Program-made: the position numbers and the translations under genes
NCBI GenBank assembly: GCA_024449915.1
Contig: JAMZAV010003127.1
Coordinates: forward strand, 1-64,000
Source of the DNA: Sweltsa coloradensis
Lineage: Eukaryota; Arthropoda; Insecta; Plecoptera; Chloroperlidae
Direction: 5' to 3'
Length of the DNA: 64,000 nucleotides
The notes under the pieces: generated by a model
Told to the model about the DNA's origin: nothing
The model's input: the letters and a program-made list of their open reading frames with translations, nothing else
Database searches by the model: none
Part shown: in pieces, positions 33,383 to 62,419 of the stretch
Position numbering within the stretch: the first letter of the stretch is position 1
Layout: every line of letters begins with the position of its first letter

Positions 33383-33833
33383 GTGAAATTTGAGAGCAAT
33401 CAAAAAATAATTTCTTATGAAAATCGCAATTTTACGCTTTTTTCGTTAAAAAAAAAAAATTCTTTGACTTATAACATCTACATGCTTTATCCGATTGTAA
33501 TGATATTTTAACAGAACCTCAATTTTATGAATTTATATATTTGGGCAAAATTTGAGCGCAATCGAAAAATAATTTCTCATGAAAATCGCAATTTTACACT
33601 TTTTTTGTTTAAAAAACATACGCTCATCCAACAACGCGCCTGAAAAAACGTTTGCGAAGCTTCCTAGTGATATTTTCACTGAACCTCAATGTTATGGATT
33701 TATATATTTGTGTAAAATTTGAGCGCAATCGAAAAATAATTTCTCATGAAAATCTCAATTTTACACTTTTTTGTTTTTAAAACATACGGTCATCCAACCA
33801 CGCGCCTGAAAAAGCGTTTGCGAAGTATCCTAG
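33383..33833 (+). mobile_element. Helentron-type element, truncated, with two tandem 3' ends
   Basis: Two successive 3' ends: CGCTCATCCAACAACGCGCC to CTAG at 33664-33667, and GGTCATCCAACCACGCGCCT to CTAG at 33830-33833. Each has the stem with AACGTTTGCGAAGC or AGCGTTTGCGAAG before CTAG. The 5' part is missing. Confidence 0.7.
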
Positions 33834-33910
33834 TGTACGAGGTTGGGTCCTCTTAAACAGCCCTCGGACATCTCTTCACAATTTCCTATTCCACTTAGGC
33901 CTACCTAAAA

Positions 33911-34440
33911 TTGGATGAGCGTAGCAAGCGAAGCGAAGATTCCATTTCACTACACTGGAGAAAAAAATCCGGAATCTTTTTTTCCCTTTTTTTTGTATTT
34001 TTTGGTGTTTGTCCAAAACGATTCCGGCTAAACCGCAAACTCCAATTGCGAGGGAAATTTTTTCTGGAGCCTTCGAAATCTCTGAACTTAGAACTGCCAC
34101 ATTTTTTAGCGCAATCGGAAAATTATTTCTTATGAAAATCGCAATTTTACGATTTTTTTCGGTTTTTTAAAAAATCTCTTCGACTTATAACACCTACATG
34201 CTTTATCCGATTTTAATGATTTTTTCACAGAACCTTAATTTTATAAATTAATATATTCGTGTGAAATTTGAGCGCAATGAAAAATTATTTCTCATGAAAA
34301 TCGAAATTTTACGTCTTTTTTTCTTTTTTTAAAACACCTGCATGCTTTATCCTATTGTAATGATTTGTTCACAGAACCTTAATTTTATGAATTAATATAT
34401 TCGTGTGAAATTTGAGCGCAAAAATAATCATAAAAATAAA
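33911..34440 (+). mobile_element. Helentron-type element, 3' end not found
   Basis: Starts TTGGATGAGCGTAGCAAGCG and carries the tandem internal unit (CACCTACATGCTTTATCCGA). It fades into AT-rich sequence without the hairpin and CTAG. Confidence 0.65.
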
Positions 34441-34489
34441 TAAAATTTAAACAATTATTTTTTTTGAATAATTAAATAAAATTATGTAG

Positions 34490-34735
34490 GCCTACCACTT
34501 CTATAAAACCTGCTGTTGTACCCATTTAATACATTTAGATTTAACAAATCCTACACTTTTTACTCTTTTAATCTCAATTAGAAGTTTATCAAATTCTTTT
34601 TCACCCGAGATAAAAATAGAATTTTGCAACAACAGAGCTCCTTGTATAAAATTATGTACATTCTTCACATCAGTCAGTTTTTCCTACCAAATAAATGGCA
34701 TTTAGTTTATTTTTAAATTTAAAATTAAAACTAAT
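34490..34735 (-). pseudogene. Unassigned open segment beside a LINE remnant
   Basis: The minus strand reads HNFIQGALLLQNSIF and KWVQQQVL then a stop. It may be the continuation of the LINE piece at 35229-35575 beyond the SINE, but no motif proves it. Confidence 0.3.
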
Positions 34736-34739
34736 AAAA

Positions 34740-35166
34740 CTAAATAAATAAATTGTATTTAGACTCTACCCACTCAGTTATATTACTGATTTTCAGTGGG
34801 GGACAGTAAATCAAGGTGACCAAGCCAACCCTGCAGGCCCTGACGCAATCGACGAGTGAGCGATAAACCACCAAAGATCGATACTTTTATTACGAAATAT
34901 AGAAATCAGTGGTATCCGTATGGTTTACGAATTCACCCGCGGATCAACGCAGAATCAACAAGGCTGATTCAGAACAACTCTGAATTTATTATGTTCTTCG
35001 TTGCTAGGACGGCTCCAAAGTCACCGTTTACAAACTGCTAAGACAAGAACTGATACATACAAGTCCAAATCAGAAGTTTCAAAACTTTCTGCCCTTTGGA
35101 CGGCAATCGAACCCTGGACCTACTGCTTGGAACAGCTGATACGCTTACTACAAGACCAACGAGCCA
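34740..35166 (-). mobile_element. tRNA-derived SINE, minus strand
   Basis: Reverse complement starts TGGCTCGTTGGTCTTGTAGT, carries the box B GGTCCAGGGTTCGATTGCC, then the same body as the copy at 17741 (CGCTCACTCGTCGATTGCGT). It ends GAGTGGGTAGAGTCTAAA with an ATTTATTT tail. Length is 427 bp. Confidence 0.7.
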
Positions 35167-35228
35167 ACACCAATACTACCACTAATAACAAACTAATACC
35201 AATACCATTAATTTCTCCTTAATACTTA

Positions 35229-35575
35229 ACCATTCAAAATATTTAACATCCTCCTAAGTCCTAATAATCCTATAAATATATATTATAAACATATAAATAA
35301 TAATAAATATTCCCCTTTAAATAATCATTAATAATCCTCCTCCTCTTAATCGGTATTTGTATTAATTTTCCCACATTTTATAATGCAGCACAAGTCTTTA
35401 TTAAGTAGATCTGCAATTTATCTAAATCATTTTTAGTAACTTTAAGCACTGGAGCAAAATATTCATAATTAGGCTTTATAATAAAATTATGCACCATATA
35501 TTTTCTTGTCCAACTAGTAGGTTTGCATCCAATTCTTGTCAGATAACCTAAAGTTTCCACCTTGAGGTTTACGAC
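35229..35575 (-). pseudogene. LINE reverse transcriptase thumb remnant
   Basis: The minus strand reads TRIGCKPTSWTRKYMVHNFI and KPNYEYFAPVL then NDLDKLQIYL. This is the pattern found after the polymerase core of Jockey/CR1-type elements (hydrophobic, P..EY..P.L.......L.KLQ). No catalytic motif is in the fragment. Confidence 0.45.
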
Positions 35576-53992
<18,417 letters not shown>

Positions 53993-54039
53993 GTCGATGT
54001 GCGAGGGTGCTGGTTGCTGAAACAACAAAATGAACATTG

Positions 54040-54600
54040 TTTGTGAATATACTAGCCCTAAGTGAAATACATGTGATCAAGGTGCATCGCCTTAGTTTGA
54101 TGGGTAACATGGGCCCAAGTAACACTCTGTTACTTATCCGAGTGAAAGGAAACTGATGGTTTTGTGCACAATAAAAATTTAAATAATCTCGATTTCCTGT
54201 GGGCTCTCCATCTCGGCCGGTATTGACACTTTGAAACTACATGGACCTTCATTGGAACCAAAATGTTAACAACAGTCGATCCACAAACCCCGATAATTAT
54301 TATTCAGGATATTTATTATTGTAATACTTTAATGTTTGTAGCACGTCGTGACACAACACTTTCGTTGCACTTACTGTCAATGGTTTATTGAGTCGAGAAC
54401 ATTGTCGTATAACACAATGGTTTTGCTTGCAAATGTATAATTATGTAATAGTTATCAGCAACACGGTATACTCCACAAGTGCAATATGATAACACACAAT
54501 AATTAAAAATATATATTTACATGATCATTCAATGAAATATATATTGCAAGCGTATGCCAAATAGCAGCAGGTGTCATTTAAAATAAAACAGTATAAAGGT
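54040..54600. other. No gene recognised upstream of gene 2 exon 1
   Basis: The 5' noncoding exon and promoter of gene 2 should be here or further right, but no TATA plus initiator pair stands out. Confidence 0.35.
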
Positions 54601-54606
54601 ACAGTC

Positions 54607-54955
54607 GCTTCGTAGAGTCAGTAACGAACCTTCCACGGGCGAGGGAGGTCGCAGCTAGAGCTAGCGCGACGATGTCTAGTGTTATACCGTGTGTTATGTT
54701 CATAGTGTTCGTGCAGCTAGGTCTAGTGCGACGATAAGTGATAGACAGTGTGCTATTGTAGTAGCGTGCGTGTAACAAGGTTTATCGGGACGATATACTG
54801 AATAATACGACATTGCTATGGTGCTTACTGGACTGTGCTATGTAAGTATGCGTGCAGCTAGGGTTATCGCGAGTCGCGACAGTTTTTAGTGTTATATCGT
54901 GTGAGATTGTCGTTGTATGTGAAGCTAGGGTTATAGTGACGATCTAAAACATTGA
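54607..54955. repeat. Degenerate tandem repeat, copy 1 of a duplicated block
   Basis: The first 242 bp match 63759-64000 almost base for base. Inside are four to five diverged units of about 60 bp built on GTGCAGCTAGGTCTAGTGCG and GTGTTATACCGTGTG. Confidence 0.75.
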
Positions 54956-55055
54956 TGATTTCTGTTTCTTAAAGTCTCATATTAATGCACTAAGGCTATT
55001 CGGGACGATGAGTGGTGATAGATGACGATGGAGGACGGTTACTAAAACATCATAA

Positions 55056-55140
55056 TGTGTATGCGGGATACGAACCCACGTCCTCGTAGTGCCATACGCT
55101 TGAGACCAGCGCCCTCATCACATGTGCCACCGCGGACGGC
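55056..55140 (-). repeat. tRNA-like sequence, probable SINE or pseudogene
   Basis: Minus strand has a perfect T arm GTGGG-TTCGTAT-CCCGC and an arm GCGCT-GGTCTCA-AGCGT. The D arm is weak, there is no acceptor stem, and T33 is missing. It is not a functional tRNA gene by these criteria. Confidence 0.35.
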
Positions 55141-55347
55141 ATTATAGACTGGTTGGGAATGTAATGTGCTATGGAAATGGACTTGACAATGATCGATTGA
55201 CTTCAAAAGGTAAGTTTAATTAAAAAGGTGTTGGATGGAGGGGGTGGGGGGTAGATTTTAGAGCTTGTAACAAGACATGACACCGTGTGTGCAACGGGGG
55301 GAAGAGAAGAGGGTGGGAGGGGAGGATTGGCTTGGTTCTCTCTGTTA

Positions 55348-55925
55348 TTGGATGAGCGAAGCGAAGACTTCAATTTCACTGACCCCCAAAAAACTTAGCT
55401 CGGGTGTTTTTTTTTTTTTTTGTTTTGTTTTTTTTTTTTCTGTTTGTTTACTCTCTTCCAGGCAAACGGCATATCCGATCTTGATGAAAATTGAAAAAGA
55501 CCTTCGAAATCTCCAAACTGAGAGGTGTATTGTTTTTGGGTACAATCGAAGAAATATTTTTCATGAATATCGTACTTTTACGATTTTTTTCGATTTTTAG
55601 TGCGATATTTTCGTGACATTTGGGCCGATTCTGAGCAAACGGGTGGTGCTACAACGTTCATATTTCATATGGACATAAAAGTTATGGTGATATATTGACG
55701 TTATCAAGAGAAAGTTGAAAAAGTTATCCAAAATCTATAGAAATAAAGGTTTTAATATGAGTTTTTTAAGTTTTTTTTTAAACTTGTAATCTATACATTT
55801 TGGATAACTTTTTTGACTTTTTCTTTCAAACATCAATACATCACCATTACCTTAATGTTCATGTGAAATATGAACGTTGTAGCCCCACCCGTTTGGTCAG
55901 AATCGGCCCAAAGAGCACGAAAATA
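55348..55925 (+). mobile_element. Helentron-type element joined to an inverted fragment
   Basis: Starts TTGGATGAGCGAAGCGAAGA and follows the body to about 55782. From there the sequence reads as the reverse complement of the body's second half (CATCACCATTACCTTAATGT, AGCCCCACCCGTTTGGTCAG) to 55925. The two halves would fold back on each other. No 3' hairpin end. Confidence 0.7.
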
Positions 55926-56360
55926 TAACTAGATTTTAGACCTAACTCACAGCCTTGTTACAAACAATCAATGATCCAACAGACCTAATGGTTGCTTTGT
56001 AGATCTATGGGCCGTGATTATGTTGTTGATATTTTCAACAATGAATAAAAACTTGCCACCATTTTGGTCGGCTACATAACTTACATAAAATATTTGCTCT
56101 CACTATAAATTGAATTAACTGTTAATATTTAACTGTTCATCAAGTTATGTAAAAACATCCATATCTGGTGATGTTCTTTTAGTGACTCATGTATTTACTT
56201 TTAACGTTATTGTCTGCATTTACATATATTTGTGTGATTTATTTTGTCATTGATTAACCTGTGTTATTTCTGCAGGCCTAGGCCTAAAGATTATCCACTA
56301 CGTTGTCGTACACGTGCGTACCGTCCATAGGCCTAATCCTTAACCCTGACATTCCCTGTC

Positions 56361-56510
56361 CGCCTTTATCTGGTTTTGTCCAGCAATGGTCTTTACCATA
56401 CCCTCCCTTCCCGCCTTTGTCTGGTTCTGTTCAGCACTGGTCTTTACCATACCCTTCCTTCCCGCCTTTGTCTGGTTTTGTCCAGCACGGGTCACTGGTG
56501 CCATATTTAT
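56361..56510 (+). repeat. Three tandem 51-bp repeats
   Basis: Units begin CGCCTTT(A/G)TCTGGTT(T/C)TG and contain CAGCA(A/C)(T/G)GGTCTTTACCA. Start points are 56361, 56412 and 56463. The third unit is diverged at its end. They lie upstream of the ORF at 56614. Confidence 0.85.
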
Positions 56511-56613
56511 CCTTAACCCTTTACCCTCCCTGCCCGATTGTTGTTGTTTCTGTCAAATTAAATCAAACTGACACGAGTATTTCCCCGTACCATTACTTGT
56601 CTACATTATAAAT

Positions 56614-57039
56614 ATGCCACGTCGGCGTAAACAGTCTGATGAGACTAAGCGACGTAATGTTGCTAAGCTAATGGAAGAGAAGAGAAAGGCTGAAAGTACT
56701 AACGACCTTCAAGTCAGACTCGCAGACAGTGCTTCTCGGATGTTGGCGATCCGAAGTAGTGAAAATGAAGAGGCCTATGTTCAGCAATGTCTTCAAGACC
56801 AGCAACGTAAGACAAAAACAAGAGAAAAAAAACCCAATACAGAAGCTACATTGAGAAGAGACTCGGAATTAAAGAGAACTAGGACTCGCCTTGAACACGA
56901 ATCAAATTCTGAAGGCGTAAAAAGGAAACGTTTGTGTTTGGAAAGAAGCTCACTGGCTCGATTGAACGAATCATTACAAGAAACAATTACTAGAAGAGCC
57001 ATTAGTTCTCAAAGAGTGACGGTTGTCAGAGAAATGTAA
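56614..57039 (+). CDS. Basic ORF built of about 23-residue repeats, Helitron-like N-terminal region candidate
   Basis: Starts MPRRRKQSDETKRRNV and is open for 141 codons to TAA. It is rich in Arg, Lys, Glu and Gln, with no membrane segment. Successive stretches of about 23 residues follow a loose pattern: PNTEATLRRDSELKRTRT, SNSEGVKRKRLCLERSSL, LQETITRRAISSQRV. The pattern continues past the stop into the tandem DNA repeats at 57040-57425 (SETVQRRALSLQRV, SQTAQRRALSLQRV). Similar Arg-rich ETxxQRxxRL-type repeats occur at the N terminus of Helitron/Helentron replicase-helicases. That link is from memory of the family and is only an inference. No Rep or helicase domain follows. Confidence 0.4.
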   Translation: MPRRRKQSDETKRRNVAKLMEEKRKAESTNDLQVRLADSASRMLAIRSSENEEAYVQQCLQDQQRKTKTREKKPNTEATLRRDSELKRTRTRLEHESNSEGVKRKRLCLERSSLARLNESLQETITRRAISSQRVTVVREM

Positions 57040-57425
57040 ACTTCCTCTGAAACTGTGCAACGAAGAGCGTTGAGTTTACAGAGGGTCACTCAATCTTACT
57101 TAATAGAAACTCCGTCTCAAACTGCTCAACGAAGAGCGTTGAGTTTGCAGAGAGTTACTCAATCTAACTAAATAGAAACTCCGTCTCAAACTGCTCAACG
57201 AAGAGCGTTGAGTTTGCAGAGAGTTACTCAATCTAACTAAATATAAACTCCGTCTCAAACTGCTCAACGAAGAGCGTTGAGTTTGCAGAGAGTTACTCAA
57301 TCTAACTGAATAGAAACTCCCTTTCAAACAGCTCAACGGAGAGCGTGGAGTTTACAAAGAGTGACGCAATCTAACCAAATAGAAACTCCCTCTCAAACAT
57401 GCGCAACGGAGAGCGTTGAGTTTGC
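57040..57425 (+). repeat. 69-bp tandem repeat with a hairpin in each unit
   Basis: Five to six units of 69 bp (23 codons). The phrase AATAGAAACTCC recurs every 69 bp from 57102. In the frame of the preceding ORF each unit reads ETPSQTAQRRALSLQRV. Three units have TAA where another has CAA. Each unit contains CTCAACG-AAGAG-CGTTGAG, a perfect 7-bp stem. Confidence 0.85.
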
Positions 57426-57670
57426 CTTGGCCATTGAATTTTGTTCATGGCCAAGAATTTTTTTTATGATTTCGAGTTTAAAAATTTTACTTTTTTACCA
57501 CAAAAATCGTTGGCTTGGCGCTCGTCAACAGGCGAAATGATCTTACTTATTTTCAAAGCGAAACTAGCGAGAAAGAATAAAAAGCTTGGCTCAATTTTTA
57601 TATCTCACGTAGCATTCACAGCCGAAGACTTTTGAAGGAGAGCTTGGCTGCCGTTTTTTTTTTTACAAAT
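57426..57670 (+). mobile_element. One arm of the 9251-9695 foldback family
   Basis: Contains CTTGGCCATTGAATTTTGTT at its start and ends TTGAAGGAGAGCTTGGCTGC before a T run, matching the right half of the element at 9251-9695. Confidence 0.6.
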
Positions 57671-57699
57671 TTTTGTATTTGGTTTGATATTCTTTACTC

Positions 57700-58204
57700 C
57701 TATACCTACCTCTACCTACTTATAATTAATATTAAACCCAAACCACAAATTATATTCATTAATTCATAATATTTCAGGAGGCGCAACATAACATTCCCGG
57801 TTGAAGCGCCCTAGTATCTAATGATGTCGTAAAACAGGAATATGAGTTGTATAGATTCCAATATAAACTCAAAGTCCATTTGAGGATGACGACTATGACG
57901 CGGCTCACTCGTGGCTGGTTATGACCAGCATGGTCCCCGTCTGGGCCTGGGGTAGAGCACGGCTCTGCAAATCGTACAAGGCGATTCAAGAGATAAAGTC
58001 TAATCAGCCAGAAACTAGAGGCTTACTCTAGCGGTCGTCGTCGGGGACCCATTCCCCTTCCCTTGACGACCCCCCGGCGACGATGACAATGACACAACGA
58101 ACGATGACAAAGACGATGACGACCGCGACGTGAGAAACCCCCCGTCCTCCCCTTACCCGTGGCTGGTTCTGACCAGCATGGGCCCCTCCTCCCCACCCCC
58201 CTTA
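57700..58204 (+). repeat. LINE 3' tail followed by tail-associated repeat
   Basis: GGAGGCGCAACATAACATTC and CGGTTGAAGCGCCCTAGTAT at 57777 form the tail. The block order AACTAGAGG, CGATGACAAAGACGATGACG, CGTGGCTGGTTCTGACCAGC follows up to a hAT insertion at 58205. Confidence 0.6.
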
Positions 58205-59838
58205 CAGTGTTGTGCCGTTATCTAGATAATGTTATCTAGATAATCATCTAGATAACATTGTGTCATCTATTATCTTATCAAGATAACAAGATTTCAAAGT
58301 ATCTATTATCTTATCTCAGATAATATTTCTGGTTATCTATTATCTGAATCTTCACATTAGATAACAGATACAAAAAATCAGAATCACTATCAATAAATGC
58401 TAACACGTCGTCTAAAATAGTGTTTGTTTTTTGTCATGATTTTCAATGGGAAGATTTAGATTGGCCAAAACCTAGATCGCAATTCAATCTGTTAGCTTTT
58501 TCACATGTGGTTTTTATAAGCAAAGAATGACCATTGTTTTCAATTGGGGCTTCGCGAACGCTTTTTTTAGTCGCATTGATAGATGAGCTTTTTGTGAGTT
58601 TTACTATGCGTGGGATAACAATAGAATACAAAATATCTCGAGGCCAAAAGACTTGCTTCTGTAAGCATTGTAGGTGATTATTGTCAAGTTTCTATAGTTA
58701 AACATTTGATATTACTTGTTAATTATACACCTATAAAAGGCTTTTATTAAAACCTTTATTTCTATGAATTTTGGCAAATTTTTAACTTTTTCTTTCAAAA
58801 GGCAGTACATCACTATAATCTTAAGGTATGTAAAATATGAACGTTGCAGCCCAATCCGTTTGGTCAGAATCGTCCCAAACATCACGAAAATATCGTGTTA
58901 AAAATCTGGGAAAAATCGTAAAAGTACAATTTCTATGTGAAATGTTTCTTTAAATGTCCCTTACATCATTATATATATAATTGTAAGGATTTCAAACGTT
59001 CCAATAAAGTTTCATCAAGATCGGAGTAGCTGCTTTGCCCGGTCGCGAGCCAAATATCACGAAAATATCGCAATAAAAAATCGAAAAAAATCGTAGAAGA
59101 ACAATTCATGAGAAATCTTTCATCGATTGTACCAAAAAACGGGGAAAGCCAAAGTTCAGAGATTTCAAAGGTTCCCTCCAATTTTCATCAAGATCGCATA
59201 TATGCCGTTGGCCCGGTAGAGAACGAACAAACAGACAGAAAAACAAACAAAAAAACACCCGAGCTAATTTTTTGGGGGGTCAGTGAAATTATTGGTCTTC
59301 GCTTCGCTTATCCAAAAAGTTTGTCTTCCCCTTTGCAATGTCTTCGTTTAACTTGACCAGGGAAAAGGTTATTTTTTATTTGAACTTTTAAAATAACTTA
59401 ATACGAACGTAAGCTTAGATTGTATTATTTTAGATAAACTTGAACTTTTCAAAATTTCGCCTACAAGCTAACAAACATGAACTTTCTGAAAGTTCAATAT
59501 CGTTAATATTTGAATAGCAAACTTAGCTTTAAAAAGGCTCATTTAAAAAAATAATATCCCAAACATTTCAGTCAAACTATCCTTCCCTGTTCCCATTGAT
59601 TAAAGAAGGCATGACCTAGACTAGAACCCTGAAACGTACGGAAAATTGAATTGGGTCTTAAAGCCGATTTTTTTTTGTAAAAGTATCTATTATCTATTAT
59701 CTAGATACATTGCCAGTATATGTATCTATATCTAGATACAATTCATGTGCATTATCTATTATCTGTATCAAGATAATTTTTAAGGAAGATTATCTTATCT
59801 TTATCTAGATATATTTTTGGTTATCTGGCACAACACTG
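58205..59838. mobile_element. hAT-type element with 8-bp target duplication and GATA-rich ends
   Basis: Ends CAGTGTTGTGCC...GGCACAACACTG are flanked by CCCCCTTA on both sides (58197-58204 and 59839-59846). About 150 bp inside each end is packed with TTATCTAGATAA-like and TATCTATTATCT motifs, the subterminal repeats expected to bind hAT transposase. No transposase ORF is recognised. A Helentron element is inserted inside. Length is 1634 bp. Confidence 0.85.
58546..59315 (-). mobile_element. Helentron-type element inside the hAT, minus strand
   Basis: Plus-strand left end GCTTCGCGAACGCTTTTTTT AGTCGC corresponds to the variant 3' hairpin; right end GTCTTCGCTTCGCTTATCCAA is the element start. 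The terminal CTAG is not preserved. Confidence 0.65.
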
Positions 59839-59846
59839 CCCCCTTA

Positions 59847-60300
59847 GACTAGAGTGGTGCATTATGACCTAACGGTTGACGCGTCCTTAATCCAAATAAA
59901 CAAAAAATTGACCAGCATGGGACTCTCCTCCCCACATCCCCTAGGCTTTAGGGGCACATTATCAACTAACGGTTAATGCATCTTTAAACTCAACAAATCA
60001 AAATTATGCAGGAATTATCCATGTTGAGTTCAATAATCAATACGAAAATAGAATAACATAAAATATTGCACAAGAGACAAAATAAACTTAATGATTTTTC
60101 AAGACTTTTTAGTGTTTGTATGAGAATGTACTCTTTGTAATCCATAACAGTAAAAATTGTTCCGAAGATGTGACTGTGTATCAAATATGATACCTTGCTT
60201 ATAGCCTACACATTTTGATCTCTCTCTTAATCATTATTATTATTGTATCTCGCCAAATTTTCTAAATTTCACATACACTACATAAATACAAACTATAATG
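59847..60300 (+). repeat. Tail-associated repeat and LINE 3' UTR fragments
   Basis: GTGGTGCATTATGACCTAAC GGTTGACGCGTCCTTAATCC at 59857 continues the repeat interrupted by the hAT. A second degenerate copy follows near 59940. LINE 3' UTR-like sequence (CTCGCCAAATTTTCTAAATT) lies near 60250. Confidence 0.5.
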
Positions 60301-60906
60301 AAGTTGAATTCATATTGAATGATAAGTAACAGAAAATAATTGCGCACTATTTTGTTGTGTGGCGCACCACAAACAGGTTATTCGGCACAATCGCGTAGGA
60401 GAATGATGTTCAGTATTTAACTGGCGGTGGATAATGCATTGTTGATGAAACAACATCCAACGCCATCTTTGTCTGTGTAAAGGTGGATTCATGACATTGC
60501 GTTGCGATGCGATGCGATGCGATGCGTTGCGTTGCGATTTTCTTGGACCAATCAGGCACCAGCTACGTGTGATATCGCAACTCATCGCAAAATTTGGTCA
60601 ACTTTCAACGCACGCAAGTCAAGGCTTCCTATTTCATATTTTGACATGATTATCTAATTCGCAGTGCAAGCCGGCTCCTGACATAAACACAAGCATATTA
60701 TTAACTATCTCAAACTTATAATAATAGTATGGGTAAAAGAAACCTACCCATATTAAGAGCCTAGCTCTTAGAGACCTGAGCGTATCTATTGTGTATTAAA
60801 TTTGACAATTATAAACCCATTCCTACTCGGTTGGGAATAACACACACTTCTCTTTTGTGCTGTCACTATGAAGGAAACAATGGCCTGCGATTTAACTAAC
60901 AACAAT

Positions 60907-60961
60907 CAGGGTCCACTAGATACTTATGCTAAGCTAGCTGTAAGGTATCTAGTGGACCCTG
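60907..60961. mobile_element. 55-bp mini-MITE or hairpin
   Basis: CAGGGTCCACTAGATAC and its exact complement at the other end flank a 21-nt spacer. The flanks ACAACAAT and ACAACAAC match at seven of eight positions, consistent with a hAT target duplication. CAGGG ends fit hAT. Confidence 0.5.
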
Positions 60962-61080
60962 ACAACAACATAAAATAATAAAACAGCCCCGACACAAAGT
61001 GTGCACAGGCAGTGGATGCGTTTTTTCTCCGCAAGGTCGTGAACTACATGCAGAACAAAGCAATATCTCGCAAAATCGCA

Positions 61081-61175
61081 ACGCAACGCATCGCATCGCA
61101 TCGCATCGCATCGCATCGCATCGCATCGCATCGCATCGCAACGCATCGCATCGCATCGCATCGCATCGCATCGCA
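61081..61175. repeat. (GCATC)n pentanucleotide satellite
   Basis: About 18 units of CGCAT with a few CGCAA variants, forming the inner part of the right terminal repeat of the surrounding element. Confidence 0.95.
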
Positions 61176-61195
61176 ATGTAATGAATCCACCTTAA

Positions 61196-61680
61196 ATCGC
61201 ATTTCCCACTTTCCAAGTCATGTTTCATTTCTCTGGACTAAATAACATTTCATTTTGTAATTCGAAAAGAAGATTTAATCAATATTAGTATTGGTTACAA
61301 ACGAAGAAGTTCTGTCTACGTTTGGATGTGGTTTGTTGGGCGTGATTTCTTAGAGATAAGTAAAACATCATTGATTTGGTCATCGGTGTAGTCGTCTAGA
61401 CCTAGGGCCTTGGCTGGTTGGTTTTATCATCTGCCGACAATAGGCCCATTCAGCAAACCATACTTGGGTTTAACAGTGTTGTACTTTTATCTAGAAACTC
61501 CAGGGATTTCAAAACCCAAACACCAACATCTTACCCACGCTTATCTCTTTGGCAGGGACAAGATTGTCTAGGTGTGACACAATATGTGACGTTATGTCTT
61601 GCGAATCCAACTCCAGCTTAGTCAACCATATGAGAAACTGTTTTCTTACGACCACAGTGACCAACATATTACATTTTAAC
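61196..61680. other. No gene recognised
   Basis: Unassigned sequence between the Harbinger-like element and the next tail-associated repeat. Confidence 0.4.
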
Positions 61681-61689
61681 AATAAAGTA

Positions 61690-62225
61690 CCACGATGTGA
61701 GAACCCCCCCCCTCCTACCTCCCATTACCCGTGGCTTTTTCTGACTAGACGAGATTTTCTTCCCCATATCCTCTAGACTTCTGTGGCGCATTATCACCTA
61801 ACGGTGAACGCGTCCTCAATCCAAATAAAAGAACCGATCATTTGAAGAAGTCGCACTGACAAACTTACTAAATTACTCATCTAAAGTAATTTGTTTAACA
61901 AAATTAAGTTCACATCAAACGTACTTCATCATTCGTTCCACGCATAAATATTTTTTATGTTGTCATCACTTTCATCTCTATATTTTTTGTTCTTTTATAA
62001 ACTATTCATACAATGCTACCATTTTATTTTATTTTTAATTATTTATTCATTTAACGTCTATCCTATTCAGTTATAAAAACGGAATGACAAAGGAGGACAA
62101 CTAACACACCACAACGTCAAACAACATCAAACTCACCATATAATCATTTAATTTACTTATAATATCACATTGGCACAATCACAATATGACCGAACCGGTT
62201 GAAGCGCCCTAGATTCTCACGTCAA
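61690..62225 (+). repeat. Tail-associated repeat, LINE 3' UTR and tail
   Basis: In order: CCGTGGCTTTTTCTGACTAG, GGCGCATTATCACCTAACGG TGAACGCGTCCTCAATCC, the 3' UTR piece CTAAAGTAATTTGTTTAACA, and the tail CAATATGACCGAACCGGTTG AAGCGCCCTAGATTCTCACG. Confidence 0.6.
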
Positions 62226-62419
62226 CGGTAAGACAATTTCCTTCAAGTAATTCACTGCTTCATAACCCTTACACTGGAGCTCTCCCGAGAGGATTGTGGT
62301 TCATTCTGCGTTGAGATGATCTCTGAAGACCTAATCAATTTCTCTATGAAGACTCAAGTTCCAGGACGATAGTATCTGTAAGCCCAGTGTAAAGCGCACG
62401 TTCTGAAACTGCTGTGTGA

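Larger units (their letters stand above)
60481..61192. mobile_element. Harbinger-like element with satellite-extended ends
   Basis: Ends AGGTGGATTCAT(G/T)ACATTGCG are inverted over 21 bp with one mismatch and flanked by TAA on both sides (60478-60480 and 61193-61195), a 3-bp duplication of the PIF/Harbinger type. The terminal repeats run into ATGCG pentanucleotide tracts, about 45 bp on the left and 100 bp on the right. No transposase is present. Confidence 0.7.

Noticed and set aside
57040..57425. Regular repeats considered as a CRISPR array
   Set aside because: Units are tandem without unique spacers, the repeat is 69 bp and coding-like, and there are no cas genes in this eukaryotic sequence.
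60929..61228. Met-Arg-Cys-Asp repeat ORFs and their antisense forms
   Set aside because: They are translations of the pentanucleotide satellite in a transposon end.
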